This document shows, piece by piece, positions 8,589 through 16,615 of a stretch of DNA of 64,000 bases (positions are counted from its first letter, which is position 1; every line of letters begins with the position of its first letter). The position numbers and the translations under genes were made by a program. Source of the DNA: Mesorhizobium sp. YC-39 (GTDB lineage: Bacteria > Pseudomonadota > Alphaproteobacteria > Rhizobiales > Rhizobiaceae); assembly GCF_025753795.1 (NCBI RefSeq), contig NZ_JAOWPS010000001.1:1798001-1862000 (forward strand), written 5' to 3'. Below the pieces are notes generated by a model. It was not told the origin of the DNA, did not search any database, and saw only the letters and a program-made list of their open reading frames with translations.

Positions 8589-10019
8589 TCATAGCTTTGC
8601 CACGAAATCGAGGATCGCCTGCCGGTCGGCGTCGCCAAGGTCGAAGAAGCGGTCGCGCACGATCCGCGCAGTCCCGCCATGGGCGAGAACCGCGTCACGC
8701 AGCGTGGTGGCGCGGCCGTCATGCAGATAGCGTTCGCGAAGGTGTATGCCGACGAGTGGTGCGGTTCGCCATTCGGCGCCGATGGCGTCGCCCTGGACGA
8801 TCTTGTCGTCGAGCGCCGGCCCCATGTCGTGCAGCAGCAGGTCCGAGTAGAGCCGGACCTCGCCCTTGACGCCCTCCAGCGCCGGCACATGGCATTTGGC
8901 GCAACCGGTCGAGGCGAAGAGCCTTCCGCCCTGGCTGCCAAGCATCGCGCCTTCGCTCGACGAAGGCGCTGCGGCCTGGAAGGCCGCCGAGAAGGGCATC
9001 AGCGCACCATAGGCCAGCGCTGCCGACAGAACCACCCCGACAAAACCGACACCAATCAGACGCCAGGCGCCGCCGGCCTCCCCGAGCCGCCCGATGCGTG
9101 TGGTGATCCCAAGCGCGACCATCACCATCAGGAACAGGAACTGGTCGACGTCGAGGATCGCGCGGCGCAGTTGCGGATCGAGGGTGATCGCGGAATTGAT
9201 GAGCACGACGCCAACGAACGCGGCGATGAACCACGGGAACGGGATTGGCGCCGCCTCCTGTCCCTTGTTTCGGCCGCGAAGGACCAGGCCGGCGGCGAGC
9301 AGCAGCGGGATGAGCATCAGCACCTTGCTGAGCTTGACCAGCGTGGCGGTGTTCAGCGCCCCGTCCGAGATGGCGAAGGAGGCGCCGTAGACCTGCGCCA
9401 GCTCGAAGATGCTCGCTCCGACGAACACGCCATAGAGGCGGTCGTCGAGATGCGGCAGCCAACCACCCAGGAATAGGACGGGATAGACGAGCAATGCCAC
9501 CGTGCCGCTCAGCGTGATCAAGGCGATGGCGATGCCGGCGCTCTGGTCGCGCGCGCGCACCAGCGCGGCCATGGAAAGGATCGCCGCGGCGCCGCAGACG
9601 GCGCTGCCGGTAGCGACAAGCAGCGCGACCTCGGCGTCGAGCCTGAACAGCTTGCGCGCGACGGCGTAGAGCAGGCTCAGGACCAGGACCAGCTCGATGG
9701 CTGCCACCGCGAGCGGCATGAACCCGAGATCCAGGAACAGCCGCGTGGTGATGCGGAAGCCGACCAGCACCACGGCGAACCGCAACAGATAGCGCTTGGT
9801 GAAGTCGAGCCCCGGGCGCAAGGCGTCCGGACAGGCGAAACTGTTGCCGATCAGGAGGCCGAAGAGCATGGCGACGAGCACCGGATTGCGCGACAGTGGC
9901 TCGCCAAGTCCACCGGCGATCCAGCCGGCCGCAAGGGCGAGCGCGGCGGCAATGATGATGCCCGGCAAGACCGGGCGCGCTTTTCCCGGCGCATCCGAGA
10001 GCGTCAGGGCGAAGCTCAT
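8589..10019 (-). CDS. YeiH-family transporter fused to the C-terminal haem half of a DHOR/DUF1111 oxidoreductase
   Basis: A 476-residue chimera. Residues about 18-345 form a polytopic membrane domain of the YeiH/UPF0324 family (putative sulfate exporter), with typical stretches such as NPVLVAMLFGLLIGN, ATGSAVCGAAAI and FVGASIFELAQVYGASF. Residues about 360-476 are periplasmic cytochrome sequence. A haem site CAKCH (373-377) is followed by LYSDLLLHDMGP, GAEWRTAPL and RYLHDGRATTLRDAVLAHGG, the classic C-terminal half of di-haem oxidoreductases (DHOR, DUF1111). The N-terminal haem half is in the upstream gene, overlapping by ATGA. A strong ribosome site (GGGGAGG) precedes ATG 10019. The job is unknown; an electron-transfer-coupled step on a sulfur oxyanion is inferred. 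Confidence 0.85.
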   Translation of the reverse strand: MSFALTLSDAPGKARPVLPGIIIAAALALAAGWIAGGLGEPLSRNPVLVAMLFGLLIGNSFACPDALRPGLDFTKRYLLRFAVVLVGFRITTRLFLDLGFMPLAVAAIELVLVLSLLYAVARKLFRLDAEVALLVATGSAVCGAAAILSMAALVRARDQSAGIAIALITLSGTVALLVYPVLFLGGWLPHLDDRLYGVFVGASIFELAQVYGASFAISDGALNTATLVKLSKVLMLIPLLLAAGLVLRGRNKGQEAAPIPFPWFIAAFVGVVLINSAITLDPQLRRAILDVDQFLFLMVMVALGITTRIGRLGEAGGAWRLIGVGFVGVVLSAALAYGALMPFSAAFQAAAPSSSEGAMLGSQGGRLFASTGCAKCHVPALEGVKGEVRLYSDLLLHDMGPALDDKIVQGDAIGAEWRTAPLVGIHLRERYLHDGRATTLRDAVLAHGGTARIVRDRFFDLGDADRQAILDFVAKL

Positions 10020-12157
10020 GGCTTGGCCTCCCCGGGCAGGCCGAGCATTCGCAGATAGGAAGCCACCGCGTCGATCTGCGCGGCATCCTGCTCGACCGGC
10101 TGCGCCTGCGCCCCGAGGCCGGTGGCGATCGCGCTGGTGACGCCGAGTTCCCTGGCGAAAGCATCCGCCACCATCTCTTCGAGGTTGGCGATATCAGCCT
10201 TCCAGCCGTAGCGGCCGACCCGCGATGCCCCGTTGGCGTCGACGACATGATGCGCACGGCCCTTGATGCCATCGCCCTTGCTCACCGCCTGTGCCTCGAT
10301 GACGCTGTCGGGGATCTCGTCGATCCTGGCGATACCGTAGAGAGCGGGCGGCATGCGCAGCGAGATCACATTGGCCTGGCGCGGCATCGCCGCCGGCACG
10401 GCCGAGTTGCCGTCGACCAGCGCATAGCGCCTGGCGACCGGGCTGTTGGGATGATCGATCGCAGCCGTGCGCCCGGACCCCGGATCCATATGGGCTATCC
10501 GGCGCGCAAAATGGCTTTCATCGATGCTCGCGCCGCCAGGCCCGGGATGGCAGGCCAGGCAGGACGTTGCGTTGAACCACGGACCGAGACCCGTCTGCGG
10601 GGTGAAATCGGTCTGGAACAGCTGTTTGCCGCGCGCCGCGAGATCGGCGTCGGCTGTTGCGCTTTGCGTCTGTTGCGTCGTCACCGATGCGCCGTGCTCG
10701 TCGAAGGTGGGGATCTCGATGAGCGCGCCGTCGCGACCCGGAAATCCGGGAAGCTTGCCGCCTATTGTTATCCAGATCCGCTGTGCGTCCGCCGAGGTCG
10801 CGATCGCGCGGAGGCGATCGGGTCCCAGAGGCCCGAGGCCGGGAATCTCGATCGTCGCCCGGGCGAGAAGCCGGCCGTCCTGGCTGAGCCGCAGCAGCGA
10901 GCCGTCGCCGCGATTGGCGACGAAGAGATCGGAGCCGCCGGCGAGCGTCGTGTGGCTCGAGAATTGCGGATTGGCGATTTCGGGAATGGCCGGGGCGATG
11001 TCGACCGGACGGTCGAATTGCGGCAGCGCGATCGTACGGGTCCGGGCGACCGTGAAATGCCGCCGGTCGTCATCGAGGTCGAGCAGCACCAGCCGGTCGC
11101 GCCCGGGGTCGGCGACATAGAGGACCCGGTCCGGATTCCACTTGAAGGCGACGCCGATGACGCCGGGATCGTCGCCGATGCCCCGGCCGGTGCTTACCGT
11201 GCCGGGGCCGGCCAGGCCGTCGACGCCGTCCTGGACATGGATCTGGACCACGCCGCCATCAGCCGTGACGGCGGCGAACACGGCAAAGCCGCTGCCGTCC
11301 GGTGACGGACCGAGAAACGCGGTTCCGAGCGCGCCGGTCTGCAATCCGCCTGATGTCAGCTGGCCACTCGTCCGGTAGTTCATGAGCTTGGCGAGCCAGC
11401 CGCTGGGTTGTGCTTTCGGCGTGCGCTCACGATCGGTAAGCCGGCCAAAGAACACGCCGCCGGCCTCGCGGCTCGGCGCGTTGGCAAGCGGGGCTCCGTC
11501 TGGATCGACAACGCTGACGCTGCCTTCGCCATCCATCCCGTTCGGCGCGTTCGCGATCCAGGGCCTGCCGAAGGCATTGTTGATGGAAATGTATCGCGGC
11601 CCGGATGCAGCTGCGAAAAGGGCTGTTCGGGCGCCGCTATTGTAATGCCTGTTGAGAAATGGTTCGCTCTGCGCGGTATAGAGCTGGACCCGGCTGTCCC
11701 GGTTGCCGGTGAGGTCTTCCGGAACGACGATGGTGCTGTCCGGTACGGCCCCCCGCGGATCGATGGACAGGATCGCGCCGACCTCAAGTGCTGGATCGCC
11801 TGGCGGTGCGCCGAAATTGCTGCCCACGGCCACCAGAACCCTGAGCGGATCGAGCTCCCGCCCTTCGCGCGTCGCCATAAGGAATTCTGGATTTCCCGGT
11901 ATAGGTCCGCCGACATGAAAGCGCCCCACCTCGCGCACGCCGGCCACATCCGGCAGCCCGACAGCGACGATGCGGGCGCTCAGGCGCCAACCGGGGGTCC
12001 GCTCTCCAGCGAGCCCCGGGGTCGGCAGCAGGCTGAGAAATATCGCCGTTGCCCTCAGCATGTTCCAGCGAGCAGAAAAACCCGACAGCACGGACCATCG
12101 CCGGGGCTGATGAGTTCCGACGAAATCAGTTCGGGCCACTGCACGGTCTTTTCGCAT
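10016..12157 (-). CDS. secreted protein with N-terminal haem half of a DHOR/DUF1111 di-haem oxidoreductase
   Basis: A 713-residue exported protein. A signal peptide (MLRATAIFLSLLPTPGLA) lies about 33 residues in. Next is a domain of about 450 residues rich in blade-like repeats (VLVAVGSNFG, RVLYVADPGRDRLVLLD, SDLFVANRGDGSLLRL), probably a beta-propeller. The final 200 residues hold one haem site CLACH (533-537) followed by RMPPALYGIARIDEIPD and GRYGWKADIANLEEMVADAF, hallmarks of the first half of DHOR proteins. It stops at ASYLRMLGLPG, exactly where normal family members continue into the second haem. ATG 12157 has GGAGG 6 bases upstream; ATG 12061, right at the signal peptide, is the alternative start. 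Confidence 0.82.
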   Translation of the reverse strand: MRKDRAVARTDFVGTHQPRRWSVLSGFSARWNMLRATAIFLSLLPTPGLAGERTPGWRLSARIVAVGLPDVAGVREVGRFHVGGPIPGNPEFLMATREGRELDPLRVLVAVGSNFGAPPGDPALEVGAILSIDPRGAVPDSTIVVPEDLTGNRDSRVQLYTAQSEPFLNRHYNSGARTALFAAASGPRYISINNAFGRPWIANAPNGMDGEGSVSVVDPDGAPLANAPSREAGGVFFGRLTDRERTPKAQPSGWLAKLMNYRTSGQLTSGGLQTGALGTAFLGPSPDGSGFAVFAAVTADGGVVQIHVQDGVDGLAGPGTVSTGRGIGDDPGVIGVAFKWNPDRVLYVADPGRDRLVLLDLDDDRRHFTVARTRTIALPQFDRPVDIAPAIPEIANPQFSSHTTLAGGSDLFVANRGDGSLLRLSQDGRLLARATIEIPGLGPLGPDRLRAIATSADAQRIWITIGGKLPGFPGRDGALIEIPTFDEHGASVTTQQTQSATADADLAARGKQLFQTDFTPQTGLGPWFNATSCLACHPGPGGASIDESHFARRIAHMDPGSGRTAAIDHPNSPVARRYALVDGNSAVPAAMPRQANVISLRMPPALYGIARIDEIPDSVIEAQAVSKGDGIKGRAHHVVDANGASRVGRYGWKADIANLEEMVADAFARELGVTSAIATGLGAQAQPVEQDAAQIDAVASYLRMLGLPGEAKP

Positions 12158-12360
12158 GGCGACGCCTCCGGCGGTCCTGCGCGCATGGTGACGCTCGCCG
12201 CCCACGGCGCAACCATCGAACACGGGCGCTTACGGATCGCTTACGGCTGCCGGCCAATACTGCCCAATCCGTCGGCGATGCGATGATTTTCGCGTCATCC
12301 GTGCGACTGCTTGAAGCCGCACAGGTCCACAAATGCCGGCCTTTTGGTGCAATTCGGCTT

Positions 12361-12376
12361 TGGCATGCTCCTTGCT
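12361..12376 (+). promoter_or_regulatory. sigma-54 (RpoN) -24/-12 promoter of the guanidine operon
   Basis: TGGCATGCTCCTTGCT matches the sigma-54 consensus TGGCAC-N5-TTGCW, with the invariant GG and GC separated by exactly 10 bases. Transcription would start near 12387, about 10 bases before the conserved riboswitch core, which is where a leader should begin. RpoN control fits a nitrogen-scavenging operon. The 443-base gap 12158-12600 holds this promoter, the riboswitch and its expression platform. In 12158-12360 I see no clear feature beyond room for an activator site and for the divergent DHOR-operon promoter. Confidence 0.75.
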
Positions 12377-12392
12377 TCGTTGACGGTGTGCA

Positions 12393-12502
12393 GAGCGTCT
12401 AGGGTTCCGGCCGCGACAGAGCGGTGCTGGTCCAAGAGATGCGACCGCCAGGGGTGCACTGAGGCATCCGGCGGAACACGGCGGGCCAAAATCCCGGGAG
12501 AA
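12393..12502 (+). ncRNA. guanidine-I (ykkC class) riboswitch aptamer
   Basis: The conserved blocks of the ykkC/guanidine-I motif are present in order and spacing: CTAGGGTTCCGG (12399-12410), CTGGTCCAAGAG (12427-12438, consensus GGTCCGAGAG), ACACGGCGGG (12477-12486), an A-rich CCAAAA, then CCCGGGAG (12493-12500). This riboswitch binds guanidinium and usually turns on guanidine export or breakdown genes. The genes that follow are a transporter and a guanidine hydrolase, which fully agrees. The 5' and 3' limits are approximate. Confidence 0.93.
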
Positions 12503-12600
12503 CCCTGCACGGGTTTGCTGGCGCGAACCTCTCCCGGATGCGCGCTCGTGAACCCCAACAAAAGTCCGGACGCATCCGGATCGCGAACAGGGGTACGCAA
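12494..12600 (+). promoter_or_regulatory. riboswitch expression platform with mutually exclusive helices
   Basis: The aptamer's 3' strand CCGGGAGA (12494-12501) can pair perfectly with TCTCCCGG (12530-12537). Bases 12534-12542 (CCGGATGCG) can instead pair with CGCATCCGG (12571-12579). The two helices share 12534-12537, so they exclude each other. A small AACCC/GGGTT hairpin lies at 12501-12515. The ribosome site AGGGG (12589-12593) can be covered by ACCCC (12552-12556). No T run follows, so control of translation is more likely than termination. Which state exposes the ribosome site is inferred: ligand-bound should be ON. Confidence 0.6.
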
Positions 12601-13665
12601 ATGCTTCGTAAGCTGGCCGCAATCATCCTAGCCGCATCACTCAGCCTTCCCACGATTTCCGCCGCCGACGCGGCGCCCAAGAAAGACTTCAAGATATGCT
12701 GGTCGATCTATGTCGGCTGGATGCCGTGGGGCTATCTTTCCGACAGCGGCATCATGAAGAAATGGGCCGAAAAATACGGCATCAATGTCGAGATCACCCG
12801 CATCAACGACTATGTCGAAAGCATCAACCAGTACACCGCCGGCGGCTTTGACGGCTGCTCGATGACCAACATGGATGCGCTGTCGATCCCCGCTGGCGGC
12901 GGCGTCGATACCACCGCCGTGATCATCGGCGACTTCTCCAACGGCAACGATGCCGTGATCCTCAAGGACAAGGCCGCACTGGCCGACATTGCCGGCCAGA
13001 AGGTCAATCTCGTCGAGCTCTCCGTCTCGCACTACCTGCTGGCGCGGGCGCTGGACACGGTCAAGCTCGCCGAGAAGGACATCACCGTCGTCAACACGTC
13101 CGACGCCGACATGGTCGCCGCCTATGGCACCAGCGACGTCACCTCCGTCGTCACCTGGAATCCGCTGGTTTCCGAGATCGTCGCCATGCCGGGTGCGCAC
13201 AAGGTTTTCGATTCCTCGCAGATTCCCGGCGAGATCATCGACATGATGGTCGTCAACACCGAGACGCTGAAGGACAATCCTGCGCTGGGCAAGGCGCTTG
13301 TCGGCGCGTGGTACGAAGCGATGGACCTGATGACCTCGGACACGCCGGAAGGCAAGGCAGCCAAGGAAGAGATGGCCAAGGCGTCCGGCACGGACCTCGC
13401 CGGCTTCGACGCGCAGCTCGCCTCGACAGCGATGTTCTTCGATCCCGCCAAGGCGGTCGAGTTCACCATCGGCACAGAATTGCCGAAGACGATGGATCTT
13501 GTCCGCAACTTCCTGTTCAGCCACGGCATCCTCGGCACCAATGCGGTGAGTGTCGACGTGGTCGGCATGAGCTTTCCCGACGGTTCCACGCTGGGCGACG
13601 CCAAGAACGTCAAGCTGCGTTTCGATCCAGCCTTCATGGCCGAGGCTGCAACCGCAACGCCCTGA
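12601..13665 (+). CDS. periplasmic substrate-binding protein of the guanidine-riboswitch ABC importer
   Basis: A 354-residue exported solute-binding protein with a signal peptide (MLRKLAAIILAASLSLPTISAADA). The body is of the NitT/TauT/SsuA-like fold (CWSIYVGWMPWGYLSDSGIMKKWAEKYGI, then GGFDGCSMTNMDALSIPAGGGVDT). It belongs to the group usually labelled putative urea ABC transporter binding protein (TIGR03427 type), which often sits beside urea carboxylase or ykkC riboswitches. With this riboswitch upstream and a guanidinase in the operon, guanidine is the best-supported ligand. ATG 12601 has AGGGG 7 bases upstream; an in-frame ATG at 12538 lies inside the riboswitch platform and is rejected. 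Confidence 0.9.
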   Translation: MLRKLAAIILAASLSLPTISAADAAPKKDFKICWSIYVGWMPWGYLSDSGIMKKWAEKYGINVEITRINDYVESINQYTAGGFDGCSMTNMDALSIPAGGGVDTTAVIIGDFSNGNDAVILKDKAALADIAGQKVNLVELSVSHYLLARALDTVKLAEKDITVVNTSDADMVAAYGTSDVTSVVTWNPLVSEIVAMPGAHKVFDSSQIPGEIIDMMVVNTETLKDNPALGKALVGAWYEAMDLMTSDTPEGKAAKEEMAKASGTDLAGFDAQLASTAMFFDPAKAVEFTIGTELPKTMDLVRNFLFSHGILGTNAVSVDVVGMSFPDGSTLGDAKNVKLRFDPAFMAEAATATP

Positions 13666-13677
13666 CGCAGGCGCGAT

Positions 13678-14586
13678 ATGCTGGTCGAGGGAATGAGCGC
13701 CATGAATGCAGTCTCCGAGGCGGACGGGGAGGGCACGCGCCCTTCCCCGCCAAGGCCGAAGGTGCGCCTTCGCCTGATCAATGCGAAGGTCTCGCGCGGC
13801 GGCGCCTTGTTCCTCGGCGGCCTGCCGTTCCTGTTCGTGGCGATCGCCTATCTGATCGCTTCGGCGCAAAGATTGGCGGTCAATCCCAGCGACAAACTGC
13901 TGCCTTCGCCGGCACAGATGTGGTCGGCCTTCCTTGACCTGGCGACGGTGCCGGATAAGCGTTCCGGCGACCTCATCCTGTGGGTCGATACCTATGCCAG
14001 TCTTGTCAGGCTGTTCGCGGGCGTGGGCGTGGCTACGTTCGTCGCGCTTTCGCTTGGCATCGCCATCGGCTTCATCCCACGGGTGCGGGCCTTCCTGCTG
14101 CCTTTCGTCACCGTCGTCTGCGTCATCCCACCACTGGCGCTGCTGCCGATCCTGTTCATCGCGCTTGGCCTTGGCGAAACAGCCAAGATCACGCTGATCG
14201 CCATCGGCGTCGCGCCGGTGATGGTGCGCGACATCGCCAACCGGGTGATGGAGTTGCCGACCGAACTGGTGGCCAAGGCGCAAACGCTTGGCGGCAACAG
14301 CTGGACCATGGTTTTGCGGCTGGTGCTGCCGCAGGTCATGCCGCGCCTCATCACCTGCGTGCGGCTGGCGCTCGGACCGGCCTGGTTGTTCCTGATCGCC
14401 GCCGAAGCCATCGCCTCGACCGAAGGACTGGGCTACCGCATCTTCCTCGTCCGCCGCTATTTGTCGATGGACGTCATCCTGCCCTACGTCGCCTGGATCA
14501 CACTGCTTGCCGTCATCACCGACTGGCTGCTGGTGCGGCTTTCCCAGGCGGTTTCGCCTTGGGCGCATCCGGTGGAGGCCAAATGA
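13678..14586 (+). CDS. ABC transporter permease (guanidine importer)
   Basis: A 302-residue inner-membrane permease of the BPD_transp_1 family, TauC/SsuC-like. It has about six membrane segments and the EAA loop that docks the ATPase (ELVAKAQTLGGNSWTMVLRLVLPQ, about residues 196-219). The N-terminal 45 residues are polar. The true start may be ATG 13702 (MNAVSEAD), which has GAGGG 10 bases upstream, rather than 13678. It follows the binding protein by 12 bases and overlaps the ATPase by ATGA, so the three form one importer. Confidence 0.9.
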   Translation: MLVEGMSAMNAVSEADGEGTRPSPPRPKVRLRLINAKVSRGGALFLGGLPFLFVAIAYLIASAQRLAVNPSDKLLPSPAQMWSAFLDLATVPDKRSGDLILWVDTYASLVRLFAGVGVATFVALSLGIAIGFIPRVRAFLLPFVTVVCVIPPLALLPILFIALGLGETAKITLIAIGVAPVMVRDIANRVMELPTELVAKAQTLGGNSWTMVLRLVLPQVMPRLITCVRLALGPAWLFLIAAEAIASTEGLGYRIFLVRRYLSMDVILPYVAWITLLAVITDWLLVRLSQAVSPWAHPVEAK

Positions 14587-15404
14587 GCCGCATCGTCGTT
14601 CACGGGTTGGAAAAAAGCTACGGCGATGCCCGTGTGCTCGAGCGGGTCAACGTCACCGCCGAGGCCGGCGAATTCCTGTCGCTGGTCGGCGCCAGCGGCT
14701 GCGGAAAATCGACGTTCCTGCGCATCCTGCTCGGCCAGGAGCAGCAGAGCGGCGGTGTGGTTGTCATCGGCGACGGCCCGATCGTGCCCGAGCCGACGCC
14801 GCAGCGCGGCATCGTCTTTCAGCGCTATTCGGTGTTTCCGCATCTGACCGCCATCCAGAACCTGCTGCTGGTCGAGGACTTTCGCTCGGGCGGGCCGTTT
14901 GGCCGCGTCTTCGGCGCCAGGCGCAGAAACGCCAGGCAAGAGGCCGAAGTCATGCTGGAGAGGGTTGGCCTTGCCCATGCGCGCGACCTCTATCCCGCCT
15001 CGCTCTCGGGCGGCATGCAGCAGCGGCTGGCGATTGCGCAGACCTTGCTCGGCCGGCCGCAGATACTGCTTCTCGACGAGCCGTTCGGTGCGCTCGATCC
15101 CGGCATTCGCGTCGAGATGCACGAACTGCTGACCGAGCTCTGGACCGAGCACGGCATGACGGTGGTGATGGTCACCCACGACATCGGCGAGGCCTTCAAG
15201 CTCGGCACCCGCGTGCTGGTCTTCGACAAGGTGCGCCACGACCCGCAGTTCCCGTCCGCCTATGGCGCGACGATTACCTACGATCTGAAGCTCGACCGCA
15301 AGAACCGGGCTTCTTCCCAGGAAGTGGCCAAGGTGGCCGCGATGGTCGGGACGGCCCGGCCGGATAGCGCGATCGCGACGACGGCGTCGCAACGGAGAGT
15401 TTGA
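14583..15404 (+). CDS. ABC transporter ATP-binding protein (guanidine importer)
   Basis: A 273-residue cytoplasmic ATPase powering the importer. It has Walker A GASGCGKST (about 38-46), Q-loop VFQRYSVFPHLT, signature LSGGMQQR, Walker B ILLLDEPFGALD and the switch histidine in VTHDIGEA. This is the SsuB/TauB/NrtD subgroup, apart from an extended C-terminal tail of about 50 residues (TYDLKLDRKNRASSQEV onward). It overlaps the permease stop by four bases, and its own TGA is immediately followed by the hydrolase ATG. Confidence 0.92.
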   Translation: MSRIVVHGLEKSYGDARVLERVNVTAEAGEFLSLVGASGCGKSTFLRILLGQEQQSGGVVVIGDGPIVPEPTPQRGIVFQRYSVFPHLTAIQNLLLVEDFRSGGPFGRVFGARRRNARQEAEVMLERVGLAHARDLYPASLSGGMQQRLAIAQTLLGRPQILLLDEPFGALDPGIRVEMHELLTELWTEHGMTVVMVTHDIGEAFKLGTRVLVFDKVRHDPQFPSAYGATITYDLKLDRKNRASSQEVAKVAAMVGTARPDSAIATTASQRRV

Positions 15405-16613
15405 ATGTCCAGAAATATCCCCGAACGCAGCCACCGCCGGGCAGGGCTCGTCGCCCGGGAGGCCAGGGAACGCTTCCACCACCCGGATTTCGACGCCCGC
15501 GGCACGCAGGGCTGGAAGTCGATCGAGGCCGAAGGAAAGCTGCCGGAAAGCGGCTGGCGCAAGGAGCAGCAATGGGCGCTCGACATGGGCCTGCCGGGAT
15601 CGGAGTCGATCGTCGACAAGTCGATCCCGACATTCGCACGCGGGGAGTTGCCGCATTTCGCCGGCATCAACACCTTTCTCAAGGCGCCCTATGTCGAGAA
15701 CGTCCGCGATGTCGGCAAATATGATGCCGCCGTCATGGGCATCCCTTTCGACAGCGGCACTACCTACCGGCCGGGAACCCGCTTCGGGCCGCAAGGCATT
15801 CGCCGCATCTCGGCGCTCTACACGCCGTACAACTACGAGCTCGGCGTCGACCTGCGCGAGCAGATGACGCTGTGCGACGCCGGCGACGTCTTCACCATTC
15901 CCGCCAACCTCGAAAAGAGCTTCGACCAGATCACCAAGGGCGTCAGCCATGTCGCCTCGTCGGGCGCGCTGCCGATCATGCTGGGCGGCGACCATTCGAT
16001 AGGCTTTCCTTGCGTGCGCGGCATCGCCGAGGTGACCTCCAAGCGCATCGGCATCATCCATTTCGACCGCCATATAGATATCCAGGAAAAGGATCTCGAC
16101 GAGCGCATGCACACCACGCCCTGGTATTGGGCGACCAACCTGCCGAATGTCTCGGCGACCAATCTCGTGCAGCTCGGCATCGGCGGCTGGCAGGTTCCCC
16201 GCTACGGCGTCGCCGAGGCGAGGAAGCGCGGCACCAACGTGCTGACCATTGCCGACATCGAGCAGATGGGTCTCGAGAAGGCGGCGGAAATCGCGCTCGA
16301 ACTCGCATGGAAAGACACCGACGCCGTCTATATCTCCTTCGACGTCGACAGCCTCGATTGCGGTTTCGTGCCCGGCACGGGCTGGCCGGAGCCGGGCGGG
16401 TTCCTGCCGCGCGAGGCGCTCAAGCTGCTTGGACTGGTGACGGCACCCGGCATTTGCGGACTGGAGGTGGTCGAGGTTTCGCCGCCCTACGACACGTCGG
16501 ACATCACGGCGCTGTTCGGCGTGCGGGTCGTCGTCGAGGCGCTCGGCTCGATGGTCGCCCACGGCAATCTCGGCAAGCACAAATCCATCATCGACAAGCC
16601 GGTGAGTTTTTGA
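15405..16613 (+). CDS. gdmH: nickel-dependent guanidine hydrolase (GdmH-like ureohydrolase)
   Basis: A 402-residue cytoplasmic ureohydrolase that should split guanidine into urea and ammonia. Metal ligands of the arginase/agmatinase fold are visible: H197 in GGDHS, D221/H223/D225 in HFDRHID, and D313/D315 in SFDVDSLD. The arginine in HFDRHID, where arginases and agmatinases have HxDAHxD, and the long N-terminal extension (about 100 residues) mark the cyanobacterial GdmH type. So do the blocks DERMHTTPW, QLGIGGWQVPR and VPGTGWPEPGG. The guanidine-I riboswitch and nickel genes in the same operon support this over agmatinase. A GGAGAG ribosome site precedes the start, which abuts the ATPase stop. 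Confidence 0.9.
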   Translation: MSRNIPERSHRRAGLVAREARERFHHPDFDARGTQGWKSIEAEGKLPESGWRKEQQWALDMGLPGSESIVDKSIPTFARGELPHFAGINTFLKAPYVENVRDVGKYDAAVMGIPFDSGTTYRPGTRFGPQGIRRISALYTPYNYELGVDLREQMTLCDAGDVFTIPANLEKSFDQITKGVSHVASSGALPIMLGGDHSIGFPCVRGIAEVTSKRIGIIHFDRHIDIQEKDLDERMHTTPWYWATNLPNVSATNLVQLGIGGWQVPRYGVAEARKRGTNVLTIADIEQMGLEKAAEIALELAWKDTDAVYISFDVDSLDCGFVPGTGWPEPGGFLPREALKLLGLVTAPGICGLEVVEVSPPYDTSDITALFGVRVVVEALGSMVAHGNLGKHKSIIDKPVSF

Positions 16614-16615
16614 CC

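Noticed and set aside
8589..12157. A frameshift in one DHOR gene
   Set aside because: The two haem halves are separated by about 350 codons of intact YeiH membrane sequence, and the second gene has its own strong ribosome site, so a simple sequencing or point frameshift cannot explain it.
12334..12351. An NtrC enhancer site (TGC...GGTGCA) just upstream of the sigma-54 promoter
   Set aside because: Only one half (GGTGCA, 12346-12351) fits, the other half and the spacing do not, and it lies too close to the -24 element for a typical enhancer.
12538..12600. An upstream ATG for the guanidine binding protein at 12538
   Set aside because: It lies inside the switching helices and has no ribosome site, and the signal peptide begins at 12601.
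12637..14568. A long minus-strand frame opposite the guanidine binding protein and permease
   Set aside because: It lacks family motifs and membrane or signal features. It mirrors two well-supported genes.
15405..16613. Agmatinase or arginase identity for the ureohydrolase
   Set aside because: The metal motif reads HFDRHID rather than HxDAHxD, the protein has a GdmH-like N-terminal extension and blocks, and the operon has a guanidine riboswitch and nickel genes. Agmatinase is therefore the weaker reading.
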